64,000 nt of DNA from Clostridium nigeriense (GCF_900086595.1 NZ_LT575472.1:2553685-2617684), one strand, 5' to 3'. Shown: positions 34,097 to 44,851, counted from the first letter of the stretch. Notes: generated by a model not told the origin, from the sequence alone. Numbers and translations: made by a program.

Positions 34097-36742
34097 ATGG
34101 CTAATAAAGACACTTCTAGAACAGAAAAAAGCCAAGCTAATGTTAAGAAAAATAAGAACAATAGCAAAAAAAATAAAAAGAATAAAAATCAACCTAAATA
34201 TAAGAAAATTTTGAAAGGTACATTTCTTGGAATACTAATAGCAGGCCTTCTATGCTTTGTAGTTGGACTTGGTTATGTATTTGCAATAATAAAAAGCACT
34301 CCGCCTCTAGATGTAAATGCGGTTTTAAGTTTAAATGAACCTTCTATGCTCTATGATAGTAAAGGGGAATATATTGATAACCTACCAACCAACGAAGAAA
34401 GATATAAAATAGGTTTAGATGAAATGTCTGACTATCTTAAGGATGCTTATATATCAATAGAAGATGAGCGTTTTTATAAACATAATGGTATAGATATAAA
34501 GAGAACTTTAGGATCTGCCTTTAGATCTGCAATTTATTTCTTTACTGGTAAAGGAAATATTCAAGGTGGTTCTACTTTAACACAACAATTAATAAAGAAC
34601 ACCTTATTAACTAATGATGTTAAGATAGAAAGAAAAATTAGAGAAATTTATCTTTCTATAAGTTTAGAGAATAAACTTTCAAAGGATGAAATTTTAAAAG
34701 CATACTTAAATACTATTCCTTTAGGTGGTAAGATTTATGGTGTTGAAGCTGCTGCTAAATATTTCTTTGATAAAAGTGCAAAAGATTTGAATTTACCAGA
34801 ATCAGCTTTTATAGCAGGTTTAACTCAAGCACCTTCAGCATACAGTCCATATAATCCAGATAATATTGAGGATCCAACTATTTACTTAGATAGAACTAAA
34901 ACTGTTCTTATGAAAATGAGGGACTTAGGTAAAATAACTCAAGAGGAATATGATGAAGCATATGCTTTTGTTGATGCAAATCAATTTGCATTTTCTCAAA
35001 CAGTTGTTACTTATAAAATAAATTATGAATGGTTTGTTTACCCAGCATTAGAACAAGTAAGAAATGACTTAAAAGAGACATATAAATACACTGATGAAGA
35101 TGTAGATAGGCTTTTCTCTACAGGTGGTCTTAAAATATATACTACTATGGATAGAGAAATGCAAGATTCTACTCAAGCTGTTTTAGATGATAGAAATAGT
35201 ATAAAGCAACTTGATATATATGCAAATCCAGAAGTAACTGATGAAAATGGAACTCCAGCACTTCAAGCTGCTGCTGCAATTATGGATTATAGAACAGGTG
35301 AAGTTAAAGTATTAGTAGGTGGTAGAGGTGAACAACCTGCAAGATCAACTAATAGAGCTTATGATGCATTAAGATCCATAGGTTCTACTACTAAACCATT
35401 AACAGTTTATGGACCTGCTATAGATACAAAAGCAGTAACTGCTGGAACAGTTTTTGATGATGCTTTATTACCTGCTTCAATTAGGGCTAAATATAATAAT
35501 TATAATCCTCAAAACTGGAATTTTAAATCTGATGGATATATTACAGTTAGAGAAGCACTTGCATTATCTAAAAACGTACCTACTGTTATGGTTGAAGATA
35601 AACTTGGGGTTGAAAACGGATTATCTTATGGAGAAAAATTAGGACTAATTTATGGCCCAGATTCAAAAACTATATCAGTTTTATCATTAGGTGAGTTTAC
35701 TGGTACAAACAGTGACGGTACCATTGATGGCGGAAATCCATTTATATTAGCTTCTGCCTTTGGTACATTTGGAAATAATGGATTATACACTGAACCTATG
35801 CTATATACTAAAGTTGTAGATGCTAATGGAAAAGTTTTATTAGAAAAGAAACCTAACCAAGAGCAAATTTTTTCACCACAAACAGCTTATATAATGAGAG
35901 ACTTGTTAAAGGGACCTTTAACCTTTGATGGAGCTTTAGCAAAGCTTCCTAATATGCCTGTTATAGGTAAAACAGGGACTACTAGTCGTGTTACAGATTT
36001 CTTATTTGCTGGATTAACACCTTATTATTCAGGAGCTGTTTGGATTGGATATGATAACCATGATCCAATGGGAGGTGCAAGCTATAGTTCATCTGCAGCA
36101 TCATTATGGGGTGCTATGATGGCTCCTATTCATGCCAATCTAGAATATAAGGAATTTGATGGAAACCCTGGTGGAGTTACTACAGTTGCAATTTGTAAGG
36201 ATTCAGGCAAAAGAGCTACAGATCTTTGTACAAAAGACCAAAGAGGCTCTAGAGTTTATACAGAAATGTTTATATCTGGAACAGAACCTTCAGGAGTATG
36301 TGATGTTCACGTAACAGCTAAAGTAAATAAAAATAATAATAAATTAGCTACTGAAAATACTCCAAAAGATTTAATAGAAGAAAGGGTATTTATAAAGAAA
36401 GAAAATGCATCTAAGGATGCTGCTGATTATAAATATGTTCTTCCAACTGAAAAAGATGATACAAAAGCAGTTGTAAAAAATGAAGAATTTAAGTTATCAG
36501 ATTTAGGTATTACTATAGGAAGTAATGCTGATGAAGCAGTAAATATACTAAAATCTAAAGGTGTTACTGTGAATATTAAGAATAATGAATCTACAAATAG
36601 AAAAATCAAGAGTTTATCTTCTGATAAAGCTAAAAAAGGTGATACTATTATAATAGAATTAGAAAGCAGTACTGGTAATGGTACTGGTAATGGTAATGAT
36701 TCCCCTACTGTGGAAAATCCAACAGAAGATGCTGAAGATTAA
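34097..36742 (+). CDS. Class A penicillin-binding protein (PBP1A-type)
   Basis: 881 residues: lysine/asparagine-rich cytoplasmic tail (1-40), membrane helix (~41-64), GT51 glycosyltransferase with catalytic Glu122 in IEDERFYKHNG and QGGSTLTQQLIKN, then a transpeptidase with Ser430 in GSTTK, SKN, and KTGTT. Residues ~800-860 look like a PASTA-type domain (LGITIGSNADEAVNILKSKGVTV), and the tail ends in a short Gly/Thr/Asn repeat. It polymerises and cross-links peptidoglycan outside the membrane. Single gene, terminator at 36747-36776. Confidence 0.94.
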   Translation: MANKDTSRTEKSQANVKKNKNNSKKNKKNKNQPKYKKILKGTFLGILIAGLLCFVVGLGYVFAIIKSTPPLDVNAVLSLNEPSMLYDSKGEYIDNLPTNEERYKIGLDEMSDYLKDAYISIEDERFYKHNGIDIKRTLGSAFRSAIYFFTGKGNIQGGSTLTQQLIKNTLLTNDVKIERKIREIYLSISLENKLSKDEILKAYLNTIPLGGKIYGVEAAAKYFFDKSAKDLNLPESAFIAGLTQAPSAYSPYNPDNIEDPTIYLDRTKTVLMKMRDLGKITQEEYDEAYAFVDANQFAFSQTVVTYKINYEWFVYPALEQVRNDLKETYKYTDEDVDRLFSTGGLKIYTTMDREMQDSTQAVLDDRNSIKQLDIYANPEVTDENGTPALQAAAAIMDYRTGEVKVLVGGRGEQPARSTNRAYDALRSIGSTTKPLTVYGPAIDTKAVTAGTVFDDALLPASIRAKYNNYNPQNWNFKSDGYITVREALALSKNVPTVMVEDKLGVENGLSYGEKLGLIYGPDSKTISVLSLGEFTGTNSDGTIDGGNPFILASAFGTFGNNGLYTEPMLYTKVVDANGKVLLEKKPNQEQIFSPQTAYIMRDLLKGPLTFDGALAKLPNMPVIGKTGTTSRVTDFLFAGLTPYYSGAVWIGYDNHDPMGGASYSSSAASLWGAMMAPIHANLEYKEFDGNPGGVTTVAICKDSGKRATDLCTKDQRGSRVYTEMFISGTEPSGVCDVHVTAKVNKNNNKLATENTPKDLIEERVFIKKENASKDAADYKYVLPTEKDDTKAVVKNEEFKLSDLGITIGSNADEAVNILKSKGVTVNIKNNESTNRKIKSLSSDKAKKGDTIIIELESSTGNGTGNGNDSPTVENPTEDAED

Positions 36743-36746
36743 TAAT

Positions 36747-36776
36747 AAAAAAATGAGAGCAAATTGCTCTCATTTT
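36747..36776 (+). terminator. Terminator of the PBP gene
   Basis: Perfect 13-bp stem AAAAATGAGAGCA with complement, 3-base loop and T tail. Confidence 0.85.
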
Positions 36777-36883
36777 TCATTTTAAAATATGAATAATATA
36801 TTTAAACATTATTCAATATATGTAGTTTCAACATATAAAAATCGGTTCTTTTTAACAATATATGAAATATAATTACTTTTTTC

Positions 36884-36912
36884 TTGCATTTTTTTTGATT
36901 TTAATATATTAT
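36884..36912 (+). promoter_or_regulatory. Promoter of the AGCS symporter gene
   Basis: TTGCAT, 17-base spacer, TATTAT. No riboswitch recognised in the leader. Confidence 0.5.
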
Positions 36913-36955
36913 ATTTTTTATAAAAATATAACTAATGACAAGGAGGACTAATTTT

Positions 36956-38353
36956 ATGGAATATATAAATAATGCAATACTCGCATTTAATGACGTATTA
37001 TGGACTTATATCTTAATAGCAATGCTAATAATAATTGGCCTTTACTTTACTTTTAAAACAAAGTTTGTTCAGTTTAAAAATATTAAAGAAATGTTTAGAT
37101 TATTATCTGATGGAGCAACCGGTGATAAAGATACTAATTCAGTTTCATCCTTTCAAGCTTTTTGTATCAGTACAGCTTCAAGAGTTGGAACTGGTAATCT
37201 TGCAGGAATAGCTACTGCTATCTCTATTGGTGGACCTGGCGCTATATTTTGGATGTGGTTAATAGCTTTAATAGGTTCCGCATCAAGCTTTATTGAATCT
37301 ACCTTAGCACAAGTTTATAAACAAAAAGATGGAGATAACTTTATTGGTGGGCCTGCATATTACATGGAAAAAGGGCTTAAAAAAAGATGGATGGGAGTAC
37401 TATTTGCAGTACTAATAACTATAGCTTTTGGATTAGTATTTAACTCTGTCCAAGCCAATACAATTGCACTTTCCTTAAATAGCTCTTTTGGCTTTAATAA
37501 AATGGTAATTGGTTCTATTATAACTATATTAACTTTAGTTATTATATTCGGTGGAGTAAATAGAATAGCAAAGGTTTCATCAGTTCTTGTTCCTATTATG
37601 GCTATTGCATATATAGTTGTTGCTTTATTTATAGTTTTCAAAAATATTAGCTTATTACCTAATGTACTTAAAATGATTTTTGAAAATGCTTTTGGAGTAC
37701 ATCAAGTTGTAGGTGGTGGAATTGGAGCTGCCTTAATGCAAGGTATAAAAAGAGGATTATTTTCTAATGAAGCTGGTATGGGTTCTGCACCAAATGCAGC
37801 TGCTACTGCAACAGTGTCCCACCCAGTTAAACAAGGATTTATTCAAACTCTCGGTGTTTTCACTGATACATTAATAATTTGTAGCTGTACAGCATTTATT
37901 ATTCTATTATCTAATGTTCCACTAGATGCCTCAGTCAAAGGTATTGAACTTACTCAATTAGCTTTAATTAACCAAGTTGGATCATGGGGTGGAATATTTA
38001 TATCTATCTGTATATTACTTTTTGCTTTTAGTTCAATAGTTGGAAATTACTATTATGGTGAAGCTAATATTCAATTTATAACTACTAAAAAGATTTACTT
38101 AAATATATATAGAGTCTTTGTTGGATTTATGGTTTTCTTTGGATCATTAGTAAGCATGGATCTTGTGTGGAATTTAGCTGATGTATTTATGGGATTAATG
38201 GCAATTATTAACTTAATAGCTATAGTTTTATTAAGTAAAGTAGCCTTTAAAGCTTTAGAAGATTATAAATCTCAGAAAAGAAAAGGCATCAAAGACCCAA
38301 TCTTTAATGCATCCTCAATCTCAGAATTAGATAATGAAGTAACAGAATGGTAA
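36956..38353 (+). CDS. Alanine/glycine:cation symporter (AGCS family)
   Basis: 465 residues from ATG 36956 (AAGGAGG 9 bases upstream). About 11 membrane segments and AGCS motifs: RVGTGNLAGIATAISIGGPGAIFWMW, IGGPAYYMEKGL and GLFSNEAGMGSAPNAAATA. Imports alanine or glycine with Na+ or H+. Single gene. Confidence 0.93.
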   Translation: MEYINNAILAFNDVLWTYILIAMLIIIGLYFTFKTKFVQFKNIKEMFRLLSDGATGDKDTNSVSSFQAFCISTASRVGTGNLAGIATAISIGGPGAIFWMWLIALIGSASSFIESTLAQVYKQKDGDNFIGGPAYYMEKGLKKRWMGVLFAVLITIAFGLVFNSVQANTIALSLNSSFGFNKMVIGSIITILTLVIIFGGVNRIAKVSSVLVPIMAIAYIVVALFIVFKNISLLPNVLKMIFENAFGVHQVVGGGIGAALMQGIKRGLFSNEAGMGSAPNAAATATVSHPVKQGFIQTLGVFTDTLIICSCTAFIILLSNVPLDASVKGIELTQLALINQVGSWGGIFISICILLFAFSSIVGNYYYGEANIQFITTKKIYLNIYRVFVGFMVFFGSLVSMDLVWNLADVFMGLMAIINLIAIVLLSKVAFKALEDYKSQKRKGIKDPIFNASSISELDNEVTEW

Positions 38354-38358
38354 TATTA

Positions 38359-38384
38359 AAAGAGCTGCCTAATGACAGCTCTTT
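38359..38384. terminator. Terminator between convergent genes
   Basis: AAAGAGCTG/CAGCTCTTT stem with an 8-base loop; T/A runs on both sides. Confidence 0.75.
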
Positions 38385-38385
38385 A

Positions 38386-39237
38386 TTATTTTCTTGCTAC
38401 TGCTTCTAAATTGTAATTAACTATTTCGCCTGTATCGGCTCTTACTAATGAAATACAAGTATCTTTTTTATTTTCTTCTTTATTATCATTATTTATTTTT
38501 ATGTTAAATATATATGCTAGTACCATTTCTTTATCTGAAATATTAACATATCCTAACATTGGTTCTTCTACTAAAGTTATATCTAACTTTAATCTTTTAA
38601 AATTATCCTTTAAAATATTAGTTGCTTCTTCTTCATCAATGTTGATTTTTTCAATATATTTCATATCATTTATAGGATAATTAGTATAACCTTCTAATTT
38701 TCCTGTAATTTTATTAATTAACGTATTTATTTCCTGTGTGTAATATGGATAACCATCTCTATATTTATAAAATATTATATTATATACTGGACTAGCTACC
38801 CCTTCTTGAACTCTAATTTCTTTAAACTTACAATCGTCTTTAGTAATTTTAGATAAATATGATTTTGCCAGATATATTGCATCATCTTCTTTAATATAAT
38901 TTGATCTAGTATTAGCATCCTCTATACTTTTATTTAAAAAACCTAATATATTATAATCCTTATCTATACTAACTGCATAATCTCCAACTATTACAGAATA
39001 TTTTATTTTAGAATTTTCGTTAGAGGCTTTATTTAAAGCTTCTTCTTTAACAACTTCATTTTTTATTTCTTTATTTTCTTCTATTACTCCACTATCATAT
39101 AAATCTGAAATAAAGTTCTTTGCAACTTTTACTTCCTTTGTGCCTCTATTTAGTATATTACTTACTATAAGTCCTATAAGTAATAACAATACTATAATAA
39201 CTACACTAAAAACTATACTTGCTTTTTTTATTCTCAT
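38386..39237 (-). CDS. Membrane-anchored PepSY/YcdB-like protein
   Basis: 283 residues. One N-terminal membrane helix (~7-29), then a secreted domain. Two repeats resemble PepSY/YcdB units: one around DDAIYLAKSYLSKI (~118) and one around DEEEATNILKDNFKRL (~200), each followed by beta strands such as NIIFYKYRDGYPYYTQEINTLINKITGKLEGY. This layout also resembles YpeB/SpoIID-associated proteins, but I see no diagnostic motif. Possible inhibitor or partner of an exported enzyme. ATG 39237 has AAGGAGG. Confidence 0.65.
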   Translation of the reverse strand: MRIKKASIVFSVVIIVLLLLIGLIVSNILNRGTKEVKVAKNFISDLYDSGVIEENKEIKNEVVKEEALNKASNENSKIKYSVIVGDYAVSIDKDYNILGFLNKSIEDANTRSNYIKEDDAIYLAKSYLSKITKDDCKFKEIRVQEGVASPVYNIIFYKYRDGYPYYTQEINTLINKITGKLEGYTNYPINDMKYIEKINIDEEEATNILKDNFKRLKLDITLVEEPMLGYVNISDKEMVLAYIFNIKINNDNKEENKKDTCISLVRADTGEIVNYNLEAVARK

Positions 39238-39423
39238 TGTATCCTCCTTAACTACTATATTAATAAAACTCTAAAGTTCTATTCATACAATGATTTTATT
39301 ATATTATTGTTCATTATATATTCTACCTTATTTGCCAAACAATATAAAGCTATTTCTTAAAATTTTCTTAAGAAATAGTTATATATAATGTATTGCTTTT
39401 ATCAATTACTGGTATAATAAAAA

Positions 39424-39443
39424 AAGCTGTCTAAGACAGCCTT
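39424..39443 (-). terminator. Terminator of the pyr operon
   Basis: GCTGTC-TTA-GACAGC hairpin followed by TTTTTTT on the minus strand, 40 bases past pyrD. Confidence 0.8.
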
Positions 39444-39484
39444 TATAATATACTTTTTACTATTTCTACATTACTTACTATTAA

Positions 39485-40384
39485 TTATCTTATGCATCCT
39501 ACTATTTCATTTATATCCTTGATACCTTGTGATATACAGAATGCTTCCATTTCATTAATAATTTCTTTACCAGCCATAGGGTTAATAAAGTTTATAGTTC
39601 CTATTTGAATTGCTGAAGCGCCTGCCATCATAAACTCTATTGCATCTTGTCCATTCGAAATACCACCTAACCCTATTACAGGTATATTAACAGCTTTTGA
39701 TACTTCATGAACCATCCTAAGGGCTATAGGTTTAACAGCTGGACCTGAAACTCCTGCATACATATTATTAAATACAGGCTTTCTTTTATAAGGGTCTATT
39801 GCAAAGCCCTTTAATGTATTTATTAAAGATATAGAATCAGCTCCTGCTTCTTCACAGCTTATAGCCATTCTAACTATATCTTCTGCATTTGGGGATAATT
39901 TAACCATTAAAGGCTTATCAGCTATTTTCTTTATTTTAGAAACTACATCATAAGCTACATTAGACTTTATTCCAAAAGCCATTCCACCTGATTTAACATT
40001 AGGGCATGATATGTTAAGCTCTATCATATCAATGTCAGTTCCTCTTAATTTTTCTATAGCTTCTTCATAATCTTCCATGCAACCTCCACCAACATTTGCA
40101 ATAATGTTAGTTCCTAAAGTTTTCATTCTTGGAAGTTCTTCAGATATAAACTTATCTATTCCTGGGTTTTGTAATCCTACTGAATTCATCATTCCTGATG
40201 GTGTCTCATAAACTCTAATTCCATCATTACCTTCCTTAGGATTTAAGGTAAGTCCTTTTGAGGATATTCCACCTAATATTCCTACATCATAAAAATTATT
40301 ATATTCTGCTCCAAATCCAAAGGTTCCTGAGGCAGCTATTACTGGATTTTTAAATTCTACTCCATTTATATTTACCTTTAACAT
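39485..40384 (-). CDS. pyrD: Dihydroorotate dehydrogenase B, catalytic subunit
   Basis: 299 residues, class 1B. FMN- and substrate-site motifs: [35 protein letters not shown] with the catalytic Cys typical of class 1, and [19 protein letters not shown]. Oxidises dihydroorotate to orotate and passes electrons through PyrK to NAD+. Last gene of pyrBICFKD. Confidence 0.96.
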   Translation of the reverse strand: MLKVNINGVEFKNPVIAASGTFGFGAEYNNFYDVGILGGISSKGLTLNPKEGNDGIRVYETPSGMMNSVGLQNPGIDKFISEELPRMKTLGTNIIANVGGGCMEDYEEAIEKLRGTDIDMIELNISCPNVKSGGMAFGIKSNVAYDVVSKIKKIADKPLMVKLSPNAEDIVRMAISCEEAGADSISLINTLKGFAIDPYKRKPVFNNMYAGVSGPAVKPIALRMVHEVSKAVNIPVIGLGGISNGQDAIEFMMAGASAIQIGTINFINPMAGKEIINEMEAFCISQGIKDINEIVGCIR

Positions 40385-40404
40385 TTTAATTTCCTCCCTT
40401 GATT

Positions 40405-41148
40405 TTAAAGCTCAACATAATATCCATCAAAAACTGGACCATCTTTACAAGTTCTCTTATTACCATCCTTAGTCTTGCAAGTACATACTAAACAAGCACC
40501 TACTCCACAAGCCATATGCTTTTCCATAGATACATAAATTTTTACATTCTTCTCTTTACACATATCTATTACTTTTTTCATCATTATCTCTGGTCCACAA
40601 CAAAGAACTGTTTCATATTCTTCTACTTTAAGAATATCAGTTACAAATCCCTTATGTCCATGCTTTCCAGTGTTAGTAGTTACATATGTATTATCAGCAT
40701 ATTCCTTTATTTCATCTATTAAATAAATATCATCTCTAAATCCTGCATATAAGTCTATTTTTGAATCCTTATTATTTTCTCTTAGCTTTTTAGCCACCTC
40801 TAACATGGGCGCTGTGCCGATTCCCCCTGAAACTAATGCTACTTTACCAAGGTCCTCATAAACATTAAATCCATTACCTAAGGGGCCTGTAAGATTTATG
40901 TAATCTCCTTTTTTAAGGTCTACATATTCTTTAGTACCATTTCCAACTACAGCATATAAGAAAGTTATAGTCCCTTCATTTTTTTCACATACACTAATAG
41001 GTCTTGGAAGTAGAGTTTGTCCATTTAATTTTAACATGTAAAATTGTCCAGCTCTTACTTCATTGTTATCCTCTACAACCATTTTGTATATTCCAGGAAC
41101 TATATTCTCATTTGATATAACTTTTGATTTAGTATAAGCCATCTTCAT
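40405..41148 (-). CDS. pyrK: Dihydroorotate dehydrogenase B, electron-transfer subunit
   Basis: 247 residues. FAD-binding [11 protein letters not shown]-binding GGIGTAPML and a C-terminal [2Fe-2S] site with cysteines in [14 protein letters not shown] plus CKDGPVF. Forms the heterotetramer with PyrD and uses NAD+. Start ATG 41148 with GGAGGAG. Confidence 0.95.
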   Translation of the reverse strand: MKMAYTKSKVISNENIVPGIYKMVVEDNNEVRAGQFYMLKLNGQTLLPRPISVCEKNEGTITFLYAVVGNGTKEYVDLKKGDYINLTGPLGNGFNVYEDLGKVALVSGGIGTAPMLEVAKKLRENNKDSKIDLYAGFRDDIYLIDEIKEYADNTYVTTNTGKHGHKGFVTDILKVEEYETVLCCGPEIMMKKVIDMCKEKNVKIYVSMEKHMACGVGACLVCTCKTKDGNKRTCKDGPVFDGYYVEL

Positions 41149-41159
41149 TAGCTCTCCTC

Positions 41160-42035
41160 CTATAGACTATCCACTGCAGCTTTTATTTCATCTCTCATTC
41201 TAATAGCTTCTTCTCTTGCACATGCTGCAAATTCTTTTTCTCTTCCTTCTTGCTTTTTATAAGCTAAAAGTATAGCTCTTGAAGAATTAACAACTCCGCC
41301 ATTTCCATTGTTTAAATATAAAGCTACATCTTCTGCTTTTCCACCTTGAGCTCCATATCCAGGTATTAAAAAGAACATATTTTTAAATCTTTTTCTTATC
41401 TCAATTCCCTCTTCAACATGAGTACATCCTATTACTCCACCTATACTTGAATAACCACAGTCTCCAGACACTTTACTTCCCATTTCAATTAGTTTATCTC
41501 CAACAACTTTGTAAACATCTCTTCCGTCTTCTACTTTTAACATTTCTATATCTTCCGCACCTGGATTTGAAGTTCTAACTAGTGTAAAAACTCCCTTATT
41601 CCCTTTTTCCATATATGGCATATAAGGTTCTATACTATCCATTCCCATATAAGGACTTAAAGTGATAAAATCAACTTCAAAATCCCCTTCAAAATGAGCT
41701 TTGGCATATTGCTTAGCTGTTGCTGCTATGTCCCCTCTTTTTATATCTGCAATTATAATTGCATCCTTTGCTTTTAAATAATCTAATGTTTCTTTATATG
41801 CAAGCATTCCCTTTAATCCTAAAGCTTCATAATAAGCTATTTGAACTTTAAAACAAGAAGCCACATCTATAGTTGCATCTATTATTTGTTTATTAAATTC
41901 AACTAAAGCTTCTGTCTCACTTCTTCCTTCAAAAAGATGACTTGGTATATATTCAATAGCAGTATCTAAACCTACGCATACCACTCCTCTTTCCTCTACT
42001 CTCTTATATAACTTATCTATTATAAAACTTTTCAT
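41160..42035 (-). CDS. pyrF: Orotidine-5'-phosphate decarboxylase (long, type 2 form)
   Basis: 291 residues. VCVGLDTA at the N-terminus and the catalytic DIKRGDIAATAKQYA. The length and the HFEGDFEVDFITLSPYMG segment fit the longer pyrF subfamily. Produces UMP. 11 bases upstream of pyrK. Confidence 0.95.
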   Translation of the reverse strand: MKSFIIDKLYKRVEERGVVCVGLDTAIEYIPSHLFEGRSETEALVEFNKQIIDATIDVASCFKVQIAYYEALGLKGMLAYKETLDYLKAKDAIIIADIKRGDIAATAKQYAKAHFEGDFEVDFITLSPYMGMDSIEPYMPYMEKGNKGVFTLVRTSNPGAEDIEMLKVEDGRDVYKVVGDKLIEMGSKVSGDCGYSSIGGVIGCTHVEEGIEIRKRFKNMFFLIPGYGAQGGKAEDVALYLNNGNGGVVNSSRAILLAYKKQEGREKEFAACAREEAIRMRDEIKAAVDSL

Positions 42036-42044
42036 ATTATCCTC

Positions 42045-43241
42045 CTACTTCTTATAAAGAATTCTCCCTGACTTTATAGTCATTTGAACTTCACCATAAA
42101 ACTCCATACCTTCAAAAGGTGTATTCTTAGCTTTTGAATGAAAATCCTCTGAATTTACAACTATCTTTTTATCCAAATTTAGTATTACTAAATCTCCATC
42201 CATACCTGGGCTAATAATTCCTTTATTCATTCCAAGTATTTTAGCTCCATTCCTAGACATTATCTCACTTAGTTTATTTAAAGTTATTTCTCCACTTTTA
42301 ACTAAACTTGTATAACAAATTGGAAAAGCAGTTTCTAGCCCAATCATTCCAGGAGAACCTTTTTCTTTGTCTTCTTTTGTATGTGGTGCATGGTCTGTTC
42401 CTATACAATCTACTACACCATCTTTAATGGCTTTTATTACTTCACTTACATCTTCTTTTTCTCTTATTGGAGGATTAACTCTGTAATCATTAATATCCTT
42501 AGTCAGACATATATGATGTGGAGTAACCTCACAAGTTATATTACTAAAGCTTTTCTTTGCATCTCTAATATATTCAATTGCTTCCTTTGTACTAACATGG
42601 CACATATGAAGCCTAGCCCCTGTTTCTTTTGCTAAATATAAATCTCTTAAAGTCATTATATTTTCAGCTATTCTCATATCAAACTCTGAAAAACCTTTAT
42701 CTTCTGCATGGGACATAATCACCCATCCATATTCCTTAGCCTTAAGCATAGCATTATACATTATCTCAGAATCCATCACCCCTACACCATCATCTGAAAT
42801 TGCTTTAAGTCTTTTATCATCTATAAAGTTATCTAGGTGACTTAAATCTTTTCCATTAAATCCTTTAGTAACGGAAACACACTGATGTAAATCTATTAAT
42901 TTTAATTCTTTTTCTCTAGTTCTAACCTTTTCTAAAACTTCTTTATTTGAACATATAGGCTGAGTATTTGCCATTAAGCATACCCCTGTGTACCCTCCTC
43001 TTAAAGCTGATCTAGAACCCGTTTCTATATCTTCTTTATAAGTTAATCCTGGCTCTCTAAAATGAGCATGTGTATCTATAAAAGACGGCATTATTACACT
43101 GCCTTTTGCGTTTATAGTTTCTACATTTTCTATATTTAAATTTAATCCGACTTCTTTTATTAACCCATTTTCAATATAAATATCTCCATTGAAATCCTGT
43201 AAACTATCCACAATTCTAGCATTTTTTATAAGCAAATTCAT
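42045..43241 (-). CDS. pyrC: Dihydroorotase
   Basis: 398 residues, type I. Metal ligands [16 protein letters not shown]-type [14 protein letters not shown] and the catalytic GTDHAPH are in place. Converts carbamoyl aspartate to dihydroorotate. Confidence 0.95.
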   Translation of the reverse strand: MNLLIKNARIVDSLQDFNGDIYIENGLIKEVGLNLNIENVETINAKGSVIMPSFIDTHAHFREPGLTYKEDIETGSRSALRGGYTGVCLMANTQPICSNKEVLEKVRTREKELKLIDLHQCVSVTKGFNGKDLSHLDNFIDDKRLKAISDDGVGVMDSEIMYNAMLKAKEYGWVIMSHAEDKGFSEFDMRIAENIMTLRDLYLAKETGARLHMCHVSTKEAIEYIRDAKKSFSNITCEVTPHHICLTKDINDYRVNPPIREKEDVSEVIKAIKDGVVDCIGTDHAPHTKEDKEKGSPGMIGLETAFPICYTSLVKSGEITLNKLSEIMSRNGAKILGMNKGIISPGMDGDLVILNLDKKIVVNSEDFHSKAKNTPFEGMEFYGEVQMTIKSGRILYKK

Positions 43242-43258
43242 AATTCAACCTCCTAGGT

Positions 43259-43690
43259 CTACAAATCTGATAATTTTGTAATATTATCACAGTAATCACA
43301 TTTGTATGTTCCTTTATCTTCATTTATTAAACTAAATGTGTGAGGTACATAACTTTCTGCTGTAGTTATACATCTTGGATTATTACATATTAAAACTTCT
43401 ACCACTTTTTCTGGTAATTCTGGTTTTAGCTTTCTTCTTATCTCCCCTTCTTTAACTTCATTTATAGTTAAATGTGGTGATAATAAGCTAAGCACTGTAT
43501 AGTCAACCTCTGAAGAATTTTCTATTTTAATAATATCTTTTTTTCCCATTTTCTCGCTTTTAACATTCATAATTAAAGCAACTTGACTATTAACTTTGTC
43601 TAACTTTAAATAATTAAATATTTTTATTCCCATTCCAGCTTTTATATGATCTATTACTAATCCATCTTTTATACTAGTTATTTCTAACAT
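43259..43690 (-). CDS. pyrI: Aspartate carbamoyltransferase regulatory chain
   Basis: 143 residues. N-terminal nucleotide-binding part (GLVIDHIKAGMGIKIF) and a C-terminal zinc site with four cysteines (CNNPRC...CDYC). Starts one base after the pyrB stop. Its presence means the enzyme is likely allosterically controlled by nucleotides, on top of the attenuator. Confidence 0.94.
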   Translation of the reverse strand: MLEITSIKDGLVIDHIKAGMGIKIFNYLKLDKVNSQVALIMNVKSEKMGKKDIIKIENSSEVDYTVLSLLSPHLTINEVKEGEIRRKLKPELPEKVVEVLICNNPRCITTAESYVPHTFSLINEDKGTYKCDYCDNITKLSDL

Positions 43691-44611
43691 TTATAGCACC
43701 CCCAAAAGTTTTGATATTAGAGCCATTCTTACATACATTCCGAATTCAGCTTGTTTAAAATAACATGCTCTCTTATCTTTATCAACTTCTATAGCAATTT
43801 CATTTACTCTTGGTAATGGATGAAGAACTATCATATCATCTTTTGCTAAATTCATTTTTTCAACATCTAATATATAACTATCTTTTAATCTTAAATACTC
43901 TTCTTCATTAAAGAATCTTTCTTTTTGAATTCTAGTCATATAAAGTATATCTAATTCATCTATTACATCTTCTAATTTTTCAACTTCTTTGAATTCAATA
44001 TTATTTTTTAATAATACTTCATCTCTAATATATGAAGGAATTGATAATTCCTTTGGTGATATAAGTATAAATTTTGTTCCTTCGTATCTTGACATTGCTT
44101 TGATTAATGAATGAACTGTTCTTCCATTTTTTAAATCACCACATATTCCAATTGTATGATTTTCTAAACCATTTTTTAAGGATTCTATTGTTAAAAGATC
44201 TGTTAAAGTTTGAGTTGGGTGCTGATGTCCACCATCACCTGCATTAATTACTGGAACTTCTGAATACATACTTGCAAGTTTCGCTGATCCCTCCATAGGG
44301 TGCCTCATTGCAATTATATCTGAATAGATAGATACCATAGTAATAGTGTCTGCTAAAGTTTCTCCCTTAGCTGTTGAACTTGAATTTGGCTCAGAAAAGC
44401 CTAAAATTTTTCCTCCAAGTCTCATCATTGCAGCTTCAAAACTAAATCTTGTTCTAGTACTTGGCTCATAAAAAAGTGTTGCTAATATCTTTCCATCACA
44501 AACATGTGAATACTCATTTGGATTTTCTATTATTTGATGAGCTAAATTGAATATTTCTTCTAATTCTTCCTTAGAAAAATCCATTGGATCAATTAAATGT
44601 TTATTTTTCAT
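43691..44611 (-). CDS. pyrB: Aspartate carbamoyltransferase catalytic chain
   Basis: 306 residues from ATG 44611 (AAGGAG 8 bases upstream; the frame extends to a GTG at 44620). Carbamoyl-phosphate site [11 protein letters not shown], the [11 protein letters not shown] and [12 protein letters not shown] motifs and the HPLPR loop are intact. First gene of the operon. Confidence 0.95.
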   Translation of the reverse strand: MKNKHLIDPMDFSKEELEEIFNLAHQIIENPNEYSHVCDGKILATLFYEPSTRTRFSFEAAMMRLGGKILGFSEPNSSSTAKGETLADTITMVSIYSDIIAMRHPMEGSAKLASMYSEVPVINAGDGGHQHPTQTLTDLLTIESLKNGLENHTIGICGDLKNGRTVHSLIKAMSRYEGTKFILISPKELSIPSYIRDEVLLKNNIEFKEVEKLEDVIDELDILYMTRIQKERFFNEEEYLRLKDSYILDVEKMNLAKDDMIVLHPLPRVNEIAIEVDKDKRACYFKQAEFGMYVRMALISKLLGVL

Positions 44612-44626
44612 AATTATCACTCCTTG

Positions 44627-44644
44627 TTAACATCTCTGTGTTAA
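44627..44644 (-). promoter_or_regulatory. Second PyrR-like loop next to the pyrB ribosome site
   Basis: TTAACA-CAGAGA-TGTTAA: a perfect 6-bp stem with a CAGAGA loop just upstream of the AAGGAG of pyrB. It resembles a reduced PyrR-binding loop and could affect translation. Confidence 0.35.
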
Positions 44645-44664
44645 ATTTAAAGGTTTTTACGCAT

Positions 44665-44690
44665 AAAAAAACTTCCTTATTTAAAGGAAG
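44665..44690 (-). terminator. Attenuator terminator in the pyr leader
   Basis: CTTCCTT-TAAAT-AAGGAAG followed by seven T residues on the minus strand, 54 bases before pyrB. Confidence 0.85.
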
Positions 44691-44733
44691 ACATAATAAA
44701 CCTAAGTATATAATACTTCTTATCTCCCTTACT

Positions 44734-44747
44734 AACCTCTCTGGATT
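44734..44747 (-). promoter_or_regulatory. PyrR-binding loop of the pyr attenuator
   Basis: AATCCAGAGAGGTT on the minus strand matches the Bacillus PyrR-binding consensus (A-R-UCC-N-G-N-GAGG-Y-U). It precedes the attenuator terminator by about 45 bases, as expected for an anti-antiterminator bound by PyrR-UMP. pyrR itself is not in the window. Confidence 0.85.
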
Positions 44748-44771
44748 AAATTAAAGGTAATCTTTTTTTAT

Positions 44772-44800
44772 AGAATAACATTTATACTATCTATTGTCAA
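44772..44800 (-). promoter_or_regulatory. Promoter of the pyr operon
   Basis: Perfect TTGACA, 17-base spacer, TATTCT on the minus strand; the transcript would start about 20 bases before the PyrR loop. Confidence 0.75.
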
Positions 44801-44831
44801 TAAAGTATTTTTATAATGCTATAAATAATAG

Positions 44832-44851
44832 AAAACTCCCGAAGGAGTTTT
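44832..44851 (-). terminator. Terminator of the GH25 gene
   Basis: AAAACTCC-TTCG-GGAGTTTT on the minus strand, between the lysozyme gene and the pyr promoter. Confidence 0.7.
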
